DNA of 64,000 nucleotides from an uncultured Mycobacteriaceae bacterium (GCA_902826815.1 CADEGF010000005.1:87243-151242), one strand, 5' to 3'. Positions 35,656-44,718 are shown, numbered from the stretch's first letter. Translations and numbers: made by a program. The notes: generated by a model not told the origin, from the sequence alone.

Positions 35656-36234
35656 ATGAATCGGCTTGCGATGGCAGGTGCGGCGGCACTGTTGAGCGCG
35701 GTGCTCGTGACTCCGCCCGGCGCGAACGCCGCGATCAACACGGCCGTCACCTCGATCGCCGTCGACCCGGCAACCCAGATCGAGATGCACGTGACCGCCG
35801 ACTGCAGGCCCGCGGAGAACAGGTGCTTCTTCGACACCACCGCCAACCTGCTGACGCCCGACGGCCCGACCGGCTTCCCCGGCGACACCTGGGCCAGGCA
35901 GACCATCACGCTGCGCAGTTCGAGCCGCGACGCATGGCAGGAAGCGCAATTCAGCGCTCCGTCGGGTAACCCGCGGGAGACAAAGGGCTCCAATCACGAG
36001 AACGTGCTGTCGAAGATGTACAGGGCGACCAACAACGTCGAGATCTCGATCACCTACTTCGGCGGTGGCCCGATCGAACGCTTCAAATCCGACGGCGATT
36101 CGGTGCCGACGGACTGGAGCACCGGAGCACCGGACACCAAGTCGGCCTTCTTCGCGTGCTCGCAGATCCAAGTGGTCTACGGCGGCGTGAACCTCACCAC
36201 GCCAACGGCCTGCGCGCAGACCACGTTCAGCTGA
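35656..36234 (+). CDS. Secreted protein of unknown function (Rv3572-like)
   Basis: A 192-residue protein starting at ATG 35656 behind GGGAGC. An N-terminal Sec signal (about residues 1-25, ending PPGANA) precedes a mature domain with four cysteines (DCRPAENRCFFDT, FFACSQIQ, TACAQTTFS), so two disulfides are possible. It lies between kshB and the fadE34 region as Rv3572 does in M. tuberculosis. No enzymatic motif is visible. It is 41 bases downstream of kshB and may share the KstR-controlled transcript. Its end overlaps the convergent tetR by eight bases. Confidence 0.8.
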   Translation: MNRLAMAGAAALLSAVLVTPPGANAAINTAVTSIAVDPATQIEMHVTADCRPAENRCFFDTTANLLTPDGPTGFPGDTWARQTITLRSSSRDAWQEAQFSAPSGNPRETKGSNHENVLSKMYRATNNVEISITYFGGGPIERFKSDGDSVPTDWSTGAPDTKSAFFACSQIQVVYGGVNLTTPTACAQTTFS

Positions 36235-36832
36235 AGGGCACCAGTCGGCGGACAGCCGCCCGAGCGCGGTCGAACACCGACGCGTCGCCCTGCAGAACGA
36301 ACGTCGTACTCGCGGATACCAAGATCGCGTTGAGTTCGAAGGCGAGCTGAGCCGGGTCGACGCCTGGCGCGAGTTCGCCGACATCCATCGCCTTGCGGGC
36401 GAGCCGCTCCAGTAGTTCGATCCAGTCGCGCTGCTGTGCGGCGACGGCATCGCGCACCGCACCAGGCCGGGTGCCGACATCGGCGGCCGCGACAGCGAAG
36501 AAGCATCCGCCGGGAAACACCCTGCGCTCGATGTGAGACAGGAACGCATCGCAGGCGGCGCGAAGGCGCTTGACACCCTGCGGCGCGTCGAGAGCCGGAA
36601 CGAACACCTCGGCGACGAACGTCTCCCGCGCCGACGCGATCGTCGCCAACTGCAGGTCCTCCTTCGAGCCGAAGTGCGCGTACAGCCCGCTCTTGCTCAT
36701 CCCGATCGCTGTGGCAAGGCCGCCAATGGAAAGGCCTTCGAGCCCGTCGACCGTCGCAAGGCGTGCGGCCTCCACCAGGATTGCCGACCTGGTGCGCTCG
36801 CCCTTCGACCGCTGTTTCACGCCCTTGAGCAT
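36227..36832 (-). CDS. TetR-family regulator
   Basis: A 201-residue regulator with an N-terminal helix-turn-helix (RSAILVEAARLATVDGLEGLSIGGLATAIGMSKSGLYAHFGSKEDLQLATI, about 15-64) and a C-terminal domain containing FPGGCFFAVAAADVGTRPGAVRDAVA, typical of the TetR_C_16-like group. ATG 36832 is used. It is divergent from a truncated OsmC gene, with two copies of ACGATCGTGCT between them that are probably its operators. The pair has no counterpart between Rv3572 and Rv3573c and is an insertion in this lineage. Confidence 0.88.
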   Translation of the reverse strand: MLKGVKQRSKGERTRSAILVEAARLATVDGLEGLSIGGLATAIGMSKSGLYAHFGSKEDLQLATIASARETFVAEVFVPALDAPQGVKRLRAACDAFLSHIERRVFPGGCFFAVAAADVGTRPGAVRDAVAAQQRDWIELLERLARKAMDVGELAPGVDPAQLAFELNAILVSASTTFVLQGDASVFDRARAAVRRLVPFS

Positions 36833-36838
36833 AAACGA

Positions 36839-36881
36839 ACGATCGTGCTATTCTCTAATTTGGCCATAGTACGATCGTGCT
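36839..36881. promoter_or_regulatory. Paired ACGATCGTGCT repeats, candidate TetR operators
   Basis: Two identical 11-base direct repeats at 36839-36849 and 36871-36881 (32 bases apart, about three helical turns), each containing the palindrome ACGATCGT, in the gap between the divergent tetR and osmC genes. Confidence 0.6.
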
Positions 36882-36903
36882 TTTCGCCAAATGGAGGGTC
36901 TAA

Positions 36904-37341
36904 ATGCCTGTTCAACGAGCCCGTACCTCGGTCGTCGCCGAGCGTCAGGCCCCGTTGTGTCAGCTGTACGGCGCACAGCCTCATGAGGCGCTGACCCGCA
37001 AGACCGCCCGCACTTCGGCGGCGAATATCCCTGCCGACGACCCGTTCCACGGCGAGGTCGAGATCGGCCAGGGATATGGCACGTTCCTGCGATTCGGCCT
37101 CGATCGTTATGTGGGCGGGCTGCACGATGCGCCGAACCCGGGCGACCTGTTGTGCGCCGCGCTGGCGACGTGTGTCGACGGGGCGCTCCGGATGATCGCC
37201 GATCGGCTGGGGGTGCGACTGATCGCGCTCGAGGCGGAGGTGAGCGGTGATCTCGACGTCCGCGGCTGCCTACTCGTCGAGGTGACGACCGAGGCGGTCG
37301 TCAGCGCGGCAGGCCGAGCAAGCGCTCCCCTGCCATCGTGA
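36904..37341 (+). CDS. OsmC-family protein, C-terminally truncated
   Basis: A 145-residue protein whose residues 50-122 match the N-terminal half of OsmC/Ohr-type proteins (FHGEVEIGQGYGTFLRFGLDRYVGGLHDAPNPGDLLCAALATCVDGALRMIADRLGVRLIALEAEVSGDLDVRG). OsmC proteins normally continue with a second beta-strand/helix unit carrying another Cys. Here the sequence turns into about 20 unrelated residues that end inside the 3' end of fadE34 (41-base overlap). One redox Cys (ATCVDG) remains, so peroxidase function is doubtful. Probably a decaying gene cut when the TetR/OsmC pair was joined to fadE34. Confidence 0.6.
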   Translation: MPVQRARTSVVAERQAPLCQLYGAQPHEALTRKTARTSAANIPADDPFHGEVEIGQGYGTFLRFGLDRYVGGLHDAPNPGDLLCAALATCVDGALRMIADRLGVRLIALEAEVSGDLDVRGCLLVEVTTEAVVSAAGRASAPLPS

Positions 37342-39436
37342 GCAGGATCTGCTCGGTTCCACCCGCGATCGTCAGGCAGCGGACGTTGAGGAAGTCGAGA
37401 ACGGGCTTGTTCTCGACAAGGCCCGCGCCCTCGGAGAGATCCATTCGGAACTCCGAGAGCGCCTGCCGGTATCGGACGCCGATCAGCTTGCGGGCGCTGG
37501 CCTGCGGCCCCGGGTCGGCGCCGCCGACCGCCAATTCTGCGATGCGCTGGTCGAGCAACGAACCGACCTGGGCGGCGACGATCAACCGGCCGAGGCTGTC
37601 CTGCACAGCGTCGTCGAGTTCACGCTCGGAAACCGTCCGCAGCACCTCTTCCATCGGATTGCCAAGCGCGGTGCCGTGGGCCATCGCCACCCGCTCGTTG
37701 GCCAAGGTGGTGCGCGCCAGCCGCCACCCGTCGTTGACCTGACCCACCACCATCTCATCGGGGACGAAGACGTCGTCGAAGAACACCTCGTTGAACAGAT
37801 CGTCGCCGGTGATCTCCCGCAGCGGGCGGATGTCGATACCGGGCGTAGACATGTCGACGAGGAAATACGTGATGCCCTTGTGCTTCGGCGCATCGGGATC
37901 GGTGCGCGCCAGGCAGACACCCCACTGCGCCCAGTTGGCCCGTGACGTCCACACCTTCTGCCCGGTCAGCTTCCAACCGGGTCTTCCGTCCGCGGAGTCG
38001 GCCTTGACGGCCTTCATCCGCAACGAAGCCAGGTCCGAGCCTGCGCCCGGCTCGCTGAACAGCTGGCACCAGAACAGCTCGCCGGTGAGCGTCGGAGGAA
38101 CGAACCGCTCGATCTGTTCGGGGCTGCCGTGCTCGAGGATCGTCGGCGCGGCCCACCAGCCGATCACCAGATCCGGACGTTGGACGCCTGCATCGGCCAA
38201 CTCGCGGTCGATCAGCAACTGCTCGGCGGGCGATGCCTCCCTGCCGTACGGCTTCGGCCAGTGCGGCGCCTGCAGACCCGCCTCGGCGAGCGCGATCTGG
38301 CGCTTCTCGACGGGCTGCGCCGCGACATCGGCGACCGCAGCCGCGATCTCGGGCTGCAGGTGTTCGACGGACGCCAGGTCGATGTGCAGCTCGCGACGCA
38401 CGCCATGTTGCGTCAGCGTGGCGATGCGGCGCAGCCAGCGTGACGCGCCGCCGAGGAACTGCGAAATCCCGTACGCCCTACGCAGATACAGGTGCGCGTC
38501 GTGCTCCCAGGTGATGCCGATGCCGCCGAGCACCTGAATGCAGTTCTTGGCGTTGGCCTTGGCCATTTCGATACCCGCGGCCGCTGCTACCGAGGCAGCG
38601 ATCGACAGCTGAGAATCGTCGGAGCCGTTGGCCGCCCGCGCCGCATCGCCCGCGGCCACCGCGACCTGTTCGGAGTGCAGAAGCATCTCGGCGCACATGT
38701 GCTTGACCGCCTGGAAGCTGCCGATCGGCTTGCCGAACTGCTCGCGCACCTTCGCGTACTCGGTTGCCGTTCGCAGCGTCCACCGCGCCACTCCCGCTGC
38801 CTCGGCGGCGTGCACGGTCGCGGCGAGATCCTCGACGCGTTGCCGCGACACCGGAAGCACCTCGGCCACCGCACCCGACAACACGACGCGGGCCAGCGGG
38901 CGGGAGAAGTCGGTCGGTGTCAGCGGTTCGACGGTCACCCCGTCGGCGGCGGCGTCGACGAGGACGAATTCTTCGCCTGCGGGGAGCAGCAGCACGCCGT
39001 GCGAATCGGCGCCGAGGACGTATTCGGCGGTGCCTGAGGCCTTTCCGCCGTCCAGTTTCACGTCGGCGGTCAGGGCAAGGCCCACGGTGCGCTCGCCGGA
39101 TGCCAAGGCTTCGAGCAGTTCGGCCCGCGAACCCGGGATGACGAGCGTGGCAACCGCGGTGGTGGCGATCGGACCGGGCACCATCGCCGCGGCGGCCTCG
39201 TCGACCATCGCGCACAGGTCGTCGACCGTGCCGCCCGCCCCGCCGGACTCCTCGGGCAGGGCCACGCCGAAGATTCCGAGTTGGGCCAGGCTCGCGTATG
39301 GCGCGCGCCACGCGTCGGGATCGCCCTTCTCGATCTTGCGGGCGGCTTCGACGGCCTTGGCACCCACCGCCCAGCTACGAACCAGCTCACGCGCGGCAAA
39401 CTGCTCGTCGGTGACCGTCGCTGACGCCTGCGACAT
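37301..39436 (-). CDS. fadE34: Acyl-CoA dehydrogenase FadE34 (two-domain)
   Basis: A 711-residue protein made of two acyl-CoA dehydrogenase units, the same length I know for Rv3573c. The N-terminal unit includes TEYAKVREQFGKPIGSFQAVKHMCAEML and GGIGITWEHDAHLYLRRAYG; the C-terminal unit includes FWCQLFSEPGAGSDLASLRMKAV, GQKVWTSRANWAQWGVCLAR and TIAGGTEQILLTMAGERLLGLPR. Separate subunits such as FadE32/FadE33 are here one chain. FadE34 (ChsE3) dehydrogenates cholesterol side-chain CoA esters with a C24 acyl group. A perfect KstR box lies 45 bases upstream, shared with divergent kstR. Confidence 0.94.
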   Translation of the reverse strand: MSQASATVTDEQFAARELVRSWAVGAKAVEAARKIEKGDPDAWRAPYASLAQLGIFGVALPEESGGAGGTVDDLCAMVDEAAAAMVPGPIATTAVATLVIPGSRAELLEALASGERTVGLALTADVKLDGGKASGTAEYVLGADSHGVLLLPAGEEFVLVDAAADGVTVEPLTPTDFSRPLARVVLSGAVAEVLPVSRQRVEDLAATVHAAEAAGVARWTLRTATEYAKVREQFGKPIGSFQAVKHMCAEMLLHSEQVAVAAGDAARAANGSDDSQLSIAASVAAAAGIEMAKANAKNCIQVLGGIGITWEHDAHLYLRRAYGISQFLGGASRWLRRIATLTQHGVRRELHIDLASVEHLQPEIAAAVADVAAQPVEKRQIALAEAGLQAPHWPKPYGREASPAEQLLIDRELADAGVQRPDLVIGWWAAPTILEHGSPEQIERFVPPTLTGELFWCQLFSEPGAGSDLASLRMKAVKADSADGRPGWKLTGQKVWTSRANWAQWGVCLARTDPDAPKHKGITYFLVDMSTPGIDIRPLREITGDDLFNEVFFDDVFVPDEMVVGQVNDGWRLARTTLANERVAMAHGTALGNPMEEVLRTVSERELDDAVQDSLGRLIVAAQVGSLLDQRIAELAVGGADPGPQASARKLIGVRYRQALSEFRMDLSEGAGLVENKPVLDFLNVRCLTIAGGTEQILLTMAGERLLGLPR

Positions 39437-39480
39437 TTCGAAACTCCTATGCCATCGTGCGAGAAGGGCATACTTCTCAC

Positions 39481-39494
39481 TAGAACGTGTTCTA
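39481..39494. promoter_or_regulatory. KstR box between fadE34 and kstR
   Basis: TAGAACGTGTTCTA matches TnnAACnnGTTnnA fully and is almost perfectly palindromic. It lies 45 bases before fadE34 and upstream of divergent kstR, implying autoregulation. Confidence 0.93.
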
Positions 39495-39636
39495 ATAGTG
39501 CCAGTGTCCGACCGTCAAGTCGAACGCCATTACAGCAGGACACGTCGGTGCCGAACAGGCGCTGAGGTGAGAAAACAGGGATCGGCATGCGTATCGTTTC
39601 CTTACGACACGCATGATGAAGGAGCGTTCCGCACCG

Positions 39637-40326
39637 ATGACTGGGACTACTGGAACTTCGTCGCCGGCACAGACCAACCCGTCGGAGGGGTCGCAGACCC
39701 GGCCACCCCAGGTGATGCCGGTTTCCGTCCTCGCCGAATCAGAACTCGGCTCAGAAGCGCAGCGTGAGCGCCGTAAACGCATCCTCGACGCCACCCTGGC
39801 CATCGCCTCCAAGGGCGGATACGAAGCCGTTCAGATGCGTGCCGTCGCCGAGCGCGCCGATGTCGCGGTCGGAACGCTGTACCGCTACTTCCCGTCCAAG
39901 GTGCACCTGCTGGTGTCGGCGCTGGGCCGCGAGTTCGAGCGCATCGACGCCAAGACCGATCGCGCGGCGCTTGCCGGGGGCACGCCGTACCAGCGGCTCA
40001 ACCTGATGGTCGGCAAGCTGAACCGGGCCATGCAGCGCAACCCGCTGCTGACCGAGGCGATGACCCGCGCCTTCGTATTCGCCGATGCGTCGGCGGCAGG
40101 CGAGGTCGACCACGTCGGCAAGCTGATGGACTCGATGTTCGCCCGCGCCATGAGCGAAGGCGAACCGACGGAGGACCAGTACCACATCGCGAGGGTCATC
40201 TCGGATGTCTGGCTGTCGAACCTGCTGGCCTGGCTGACGCGGCGGGCGTCGGCGACCGATGTCGCAAAGCGGCTCGACCTTGCCGTTCGCCTCCTCATCG
40301 GAGACGGCGAGCACCCTAAGATCTAG
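39637..40326 (+). CDS. kstR: TetR-family cholesterol-catabolism repressor KstR
   Basis: A 229-residue regulator from ATG 39637, preceded by AAGGAG; ATG 39613 and ATG 39715 are in-frame alternatives. After a low-complexity N-terminal extension rich in Thr, Ser and Pro, the conserved KstR sequence begins at VLAESELGSEAQRERRKRILDATLAIASKGGYEAVQMRAVAERADVAVGTLYRYFPSKVHLLVSALGREF. It closely resembles the M. tuberculosis KstR sequence I recall. KstR represses genes for steroid uptake, side-chain and A/B-ring degradation and is released by CoA thioesters of early sterol metabolites. KstR boxes at 34437, 34505 and 39481 are its targets here. Confidence 0.95.
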   Translation: MTGTTGTSSPAQTNPSEGSQTRPPQVMPVSVLAESELGSEAQRERRKRILDATLAIASKGGYEAVQMRAVAERADVAVGTLYRYFPSKVHLLVSALGREFERIDAKTDRAALAGGTPYQRLNLMVGKLNRAMQRNPLLTEAMTRAFVFADASAAGEVDHVGKLMDSMFARAMSEGEPTEDQYHIARVISDVWLSNLLAWLTRRASATDVAKRLDLAVRLLIGDGEHPKI

Positions 40327-40329
40327 CGG

Positions 40330-42867
40330 GTGACGCAGGAGTTACCGGCCGAGTTGAAGCGCGCCCTCGCGACGGTCGCCCGGGTACCCCGTGTCCTCAT
40401 CGCCTGCGACTACGACGGCACCATGGCGCCGATCGTCAACAACCCCGACGACGCGCGTCCGCTCACCGAGTCGGCGGCGGCGATGCGCGAGTTGGCTGCG
40501 CTGCCGAAGACCATCGCCGCGCTGATCTCCGGACGTGCACTGCGCGATCTGGCCACCCTGTCCCGGATGCCCGCAGAGGTGCACCTCGTCGGCAGCCACG
40601 GCTCGGAGTTCGACACCGGCTTCGTGCACGCCATCGATGACGACGCAAAGACGTTGCTGCGCAAGATCAAAGACGCCCTCGGCGCCATCGCCGCGGAGTA
40701 TCCCGGCGTCGCCATCGAGATCAAGCCGGCCTCCATCGCCCTGCACGTGCGCAACGCCGAGCAGGCCGACGCCGACGAGGCGCTGAAGAAGGCGAAGGCG
40801 GCCGCCGCGGGCTGGGACGCTCAGGTCACCGCGGGTAAGGCCGTCCTCGAGTTCGCGGTGATCCAGACCGACAAGGGTCAGGCGCTCGACATCCTGCGCC
40901 ACCAGCAGGGTGCGTCGGCCGCCGTGTTCTTCGGCGACGATGTGACCGACGAGAAGGCGTTCCGCAGGCTGCACGGGCCCGATGTCGGCGTCAAGGTCGG
41001 CGACGGGGACACGCTGGCCGACTACCGGGTGGAGTCTCCCGAGGACGTGGCGCTGGCACTGAAATTCCTGTTGGATTGCCGCCGCACCTGGCTACTCGGC
41101 GGTCATTCGACGCCCATCGAGCGACTGACGATGCTGTCCAACGGCAGAACCATCGCGCTGTTGACGCCCGACGCCGATGCGGTGTGGATGTGTCACCCGC
41201 AGGCCGACTCGGCGGCCGTGTTCTCCAGGCTGCTCGGTGACGCCAACGCGGGCCACTTCGCGATCGGCCCCGAGCGTGAGGCGCTGCCGCTGAGCCAGCG
41301 ATACGTCGACGGCACGATGACCGTCGAAACCCGTTGGGCCAGCCTGGTGGTCACCGACTACCTGTCCCATGACGTCGGCGCGGGCCGCACCGATCTGGTC
41401 CGGGTGATCAGTGGACAGGCCAAGGCGGTGGTGTCGTTCGCACCCCGGCCCGAGTTCGCGCAGGCGCCGGTGCACCTGCGGGCCGACGAGGGCGGCCTTC
41501 GGGTCTTCGCGACCAACGAGCCGATGGTGTTGCGCGCCCCCGGCGTCCGATGGGAGGTCGTCGCAGACGGCGTCCACGAGACCGCCCGCGCGGTCGTCGA
41601 TCCGTCACAGGGTCCGATAGTGCTCGAATTACGCTGCGGCACCGAGGATCTGTCCGAGAGCCCGGTCGACGAAGATGCGCGCCGCGAGCGCGCCGAGGGA
41701 TACTGGCGAGACTGGGCGGCGACGCTGACGCTGCCGGAGCTGAACCAGTCCCTGATGAAGCGGTCGGCGCTGACGCTGCGCGGGCTCGTACACGCCGACA
41801 CCGGTGCGATCATGGCCGCGGCCACCACGTCGCTGCCCGAGGAGATCGGCGGTGTCCGCAACTGGGACTACCGCTACTGCTGGATCCGCGACGCCGCAAT
41901 GACCGCGGCATCGCTGGTGTCGCTCGGCTCCACCGAGGAGGCGGAGGGATACCTCAACTGGCTGCACGGGGTGATCGAGACGATGCATGGGCCCGAGCGG
42001 CTGCATCCGCTCTACGCGCTGTCCGGCGCGATCCTCGGCCCCGAGGCGGTCATCGACTCGCTGCCCGGCTATGCCGGCTCGCGGCCGGTACGGGTCGGTA
42101 ACGCCGCGAACGCCCAAGTGCAGCTGGATGTTTTCGGCCCGGTGGTGCAGTTGATCTTCGACCTTGTGCACAAACGGGTTGCCAACGGACGAGCTGACGC
42201 GCTGACCGACGCCGACTGGAACCTGGTCAGCGAGATGGTGTTCGCCGTCGAGAGTCGTTGGGCCGAGCCGGATCACGGCATCTGGGAGATCCGCGACGCG
42301 CCGCGCCACCACGTCTACTCGAAGGTGATGTGCTGGCTGACGGTGGACCTGGCCCTGAAGCTGGCCGGGGAGTTCGGCCGCGAAGCACCGCCCGGCTGGG
42401 CCACGCTGCGCGATGTCATCTCAGCGCAGGTGCAGGAGCGCGGCTGGAACGACGAGGTGCAGTCCTACACCGCTGCCTACGACGGCACCGACCTCGACGC
42501 TGCGACGCTGCACATCGGCCTCTCCGGCCTCATCGAACCGTCCGACCCCAGATTCGCCGCCACCGTCGTCGCAACCGAGACCGAACTTCGAAGCGGGGCA
42601 ACCGTTTACCGATACCGCAGCGACGACGGGCTACCCGGCACCGAAGGCGGATTTCACCTGTGCGCCGCCTGGCTGGTGGAGGCCTATCTGCTGACCGACC
42701 AGCGGTCGCAGGCCGAGGCACTGTTCGATCGCCTCGTCACCGCGGCGGGGCCGACCGGCCTGCTGTCGGAGGAGTACGACCCCGTCGCCGAACGGGCGCT
42801 CGGTAACCATCCGCAGGCCTACAGCCATCTCGGGCTGTTGCGCTGCGCCCAACTCCTCGGCGCCTGA
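40330..42867 (+). CDS. Trehalose-6-phosphate phosphatase / GH15 glucoamylase-like fusion
   Basis: An 845-residue two-enzyme fusion starting at GTG 40330, three bases after kstR. Residues 20-245 form a HAD-type trehalose-phosphatase: nucleophile DYDGT (27-31), GSHGSEF, and FFGDDVTDEKAF near residue 200. Residues 258-845 are a GH15 family domain: GHSTPIERLTMLSNGRTIALL, RNWDYRYCWIRDAAMTAASL, HGIWEIRDAPRHHVYSKVMCWL with the likely acid Glu, and LLSEEYDPVAERALGNHPQAYSHLGLL with the likely base Glu. Mycobacterial GH15 enzymes include trehalases, so one polypeptide could dephosphorylate trehalose-6-phosphate and hydrolyse an alpha-glucoside. M. tuberculosis OtsB1 is a different fusion (GH65-type). 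Confidence 0.88.
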   Translation: MTQELPAELKRALATVARVPRVLIACDYDGTMAPIVNNPDDARPLTESAAAMRELAALPKTIAALISGRALRDLATLSRMPAEVHLVGSHGSEFDTGFVHAIDDDAKTLLRKIKDALGAIAAEYPGVAIEIKPASIALHVRNAEQADADEALKKAKAAAAGWDAQVTAGKAVLEFAVIQTDKGQALDILRHQQGASAAVFFGDDVTDEKAFRRLHGPDVGVKVGDGDTLADYRVESPEDVALALKFLLDCRRTWLLGGHSTPIERLTMLSNGRTIALLTPDADAVWMCHPQADSAAVFSRLLGDANAGHFAIGPEREALPLSQRYVDGTMTVETRWASLVVTDYLSHDVGAGRTDLVRVISGQAKAVVSFAPRPEFAQAPVHLRADEGGLRVFATNEPMVLRAPGVRWEVVADGVHETARAVVDPSQGPIVLELRCGTEDLSESPVDEDARRERAEGYWRDWAATLTLPELNQSLMKRSALTLRGLVHADTGAIMAAATTSLPEEIGGVRNWDYRYCWIRDAAMTAASLVSLGSTEEAEGYLNWLHGVIETMHGPERLHPLYALSGAILGPEAVIDSLPGYAGSRPVRVGNAANAQVQLDVFGPVVQLIFDLVHKRVANGRADALTDADWNLVSEMVFAVESRWAEPDHGIWEIRDAPRHHVYSKVMCWLTVDLALKLAGEFGREAPPGWATLRDVISAQVQERGWNDEVQSYTAAYDGTDLDAATLHIGLSGLIEPSDPRFAATVVATETELRSGATVYRYRSDDGLPGTEGGFHLCAAWLVEAYLLTDQRSQAEALFDRLVTAAGPTGLLSEEYDPVAERALGNHPQAYSHLGLLRCAQLLGA

Positions 42868-42928
42868 CTCTTTGCCTGATCGGCAACTTCAATTGCCCCG
42901 CGGATCGTTTCTGGAACAGGCTTGGTGA

Positions 42929-43561
42929 ATGACCACTGCATCGGGCGACGCCGACATCCTCGCCGCCGAATGGGATCAGCGCTACACCGACCTCGCCGAC
43001 AGGATCCCGGACAGCGAGCCCAACGCGGTTCTCATTGCAGAGGTCGGCGGCGTGGCGCCGGGCCGTGCACTCGATATCGGTTGCGGTACAGGCGCTGAGG
43101 CGATATGGCTGGCAACTCAGGGATGGAAGGTCACGGCGCTCGACGTGTCCCACGTCGTCATCGACCGCGCGAAGGCGCGGGCTTCTCGAGCCGGTGTCGA
43201 CGTGGCGTGGGTGCAGGGCCGACTCGAGGATCTACCTCTTCCGGCCGGCGGCTTTGACCTCGTCACAGCCCACTATCCGGCGCTGCTTCACTCCCCGCGC
43301 GGCGAAGTGGGCAAGGCACTCGTGGCCGCGGTCGCTCCCGGCGGAACACTTCTCGTGGTGCACCACGCCGACGTCGACGCGGAGGCGGCACGGTCGCACG
43401 GATTCGAGATCTCGGACTACCTGAGCCACGACGATGTCGTCGCGTTACTCGACGACGGCTGGGATGTCCGGATCGACCGGCGACGCCCTCGCGACATACC
43501 GGCTGGCATCGACGGCCAGCACACTCACGACGATGTGATCCACGCACGCCGTCGCAGTTGA
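42929..43561 (+). CDS. Class I SAM-dependent methyltransferase
   Basis: A 210-residue methyltransferase. Motif I is ALDIGCGTGAEAIWLATQGWKVTALDVS (residues 47-74), with acidic motif II after it, WVQGRLEDLPLPAGGFDLVTAHYPALLH, and VAPGGTLLVVHHADVD. The layout (EWDQRYTD at the N-terminus) resembles the TehB/thiopurine-type small methyltransferases for reactive or toxic compounds. The substrate is not predictable. Its stop is adjacent to the convergent lacI stop. Confidence 0.82.
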   Translation: MTTASGDADILAAEWDQRYTDLADRIPDSEPNAVLIAEVGGVAPGRALDIGCGTGAEAIWLATQGWKVTALDVSHVVIDRAKARASRAGVDVAWVQGRLEDLPLPAGGFDLVTAHYPALLHSPRGEVGKALVAAVAPGGTLLVVHHADVDAEAARSHGFEISDYLSHDDVVALLDDGWDVRIDRRRPRDIPAGIDGQHTHDDVIHARRRS

Positions 43562-44662
43562 CTACACGGGCGGGCCGGAGGTGCGGCCGCGAATCACCTC
43601 CGTGTCGAGGACGTCGATCACCGGCAGGCCCGACCGCGGCGGTTTGTGCAGCAGCTTGCCCGCCCGCAGGCCCTTCTCCAGGCTCGGCTGCTTGACCGTC
43701 GTCAGGCCGCGGCGCAGCGCATCGGGCACACCGTCGAACCCCGTCACTGTCATCTGACCGGGCACGTACACCCCGCGGGCCCTCAGGTGATCGATGGCCG
43801 AGAGGGCCAACACATCGGCGGTGCAGATCAGCGCGGTCAGACGCGGATTGGCCTCGAGAGCGACGTCGGCCGCGGCGCCACCCGAAGTCGGTTGGTGCTC
43901 ATAGCTTTCCACCACGGTCAACGACGCCGGATCCAGACCCGCGTCCATCATGGCGTCGTACACCCCGCCGATCCGCTCCCGCTGCACGTGAAAATGCGGT
44001 GTCTGCAAGCGATCTGGACTCGCGATCACCGGCCTGCCGTCACCCGGCGGACGCTCCCTGCCCAGCCTCATTGTGAGCAGCCCAATTTCACGGTGACCCA
44101 ATTCGATGACGTAGCGGGCCAGCTCAGCCATGCCCGCCCTGTCGTCGATGCACACCCGCGAAGTTCCAGGCACATCCCTGGGCTGGTCCACCACGACCAC
44201 CGGAACGTGTCGCTGCAGCACTGCCTGCAGATACGGGTCGTCGTCGGACGCGGAATACACGACGAAGCCGTCGACTCCAGCAGCGAGCACGGCGGCCGAC
44301 CCTTCCGTCACGGTTCGGTTCGGCCCAACCGCGACGAGCAGCAGGCCCTGGCCCACTTCCTCGCACGATTCCGCCAGGCCTGCGACGAAATCGAGCGCCG
44401 CGGGATCCCTGAACGAGTAGTTCAGCGGCTCGGTCATCACCAGGCCGACGGCGCCGGCCTTGCGGGTTCGCAGCGAGCGGGCCACCGGGTCGGGGCCGGG
44501 GTAGCCGAGCCGCTTGGCCGTCGCAAGTACCCGTTCGCGGAGATCGGCCGAAAGCTGGTCGGGCCGGTTGTAGGCATTGGAGATCGTGGTGCGGGAGACG
44601 TTCAGCTCAGCGGCCAAGGAAGCCAGGGTGGCCCGACGCCTCGGCGTGGGGCTTCTGGGCAT
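43562..44662 (-). CDS. LacI-family regulator
   Basis: A 366-residue regulator, homologue of Rv3575c by position. The N-terminal helix-turn-helix and hinge read TLASLAAELNVSRTTISNAYNRPDQLSADLRERVLATAKRLGYPGPDPVARSLRTRKAGAVGLVM (residues 12-76), followed by a periplasmic-binding-like sensor domain (GVDGFVVYSASDDD, VCIDDRAGMAELARYVIELGH, TGFDGVPDALRRGLTTVKQPS). LacI members sense sugars or nucleosides. It is divergent from the zinc transporter operon across 92 bases. Confidence 0.9.
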   Translation of the reverse strand: MPRSPTPRRRATLASLAAELNVSRTTISNAYNRPDQLSADLRERVLATAKRLGYPGPDPVARSLRTRKAGAVGLVMTEPLNYSFRDPAALDFVAGLAESCEEVGQGLLLVAVGPNRTVTEGSAAVLAAGVDGFVVYSASDDDPYLQAVLQRHVPVVVVDQPRDVPGTSRVCIDDRAGMAELARYVIELGHREIGLLTMRLGRERPPGDGRPVIASPDRLQTPHFHVQRERIGGVYDAMMDAGLDPASLTVVESYEHQPTSGGAAADVALEANPRLTALICTADVLALSAIDHLRARGVYVPGQMTVTGFDGVPDALRRGLTTVKQPSLEKGLRAGKLLHKPPRSGLPVIDVLDTEVIRGRTSGPPV

Positions 44663-44718
44663 GCTGTGACGGTAGCCGACATCCGCGTTCGCGCATGGCC
44701 ACCGCGTGCGTTAGAGTT

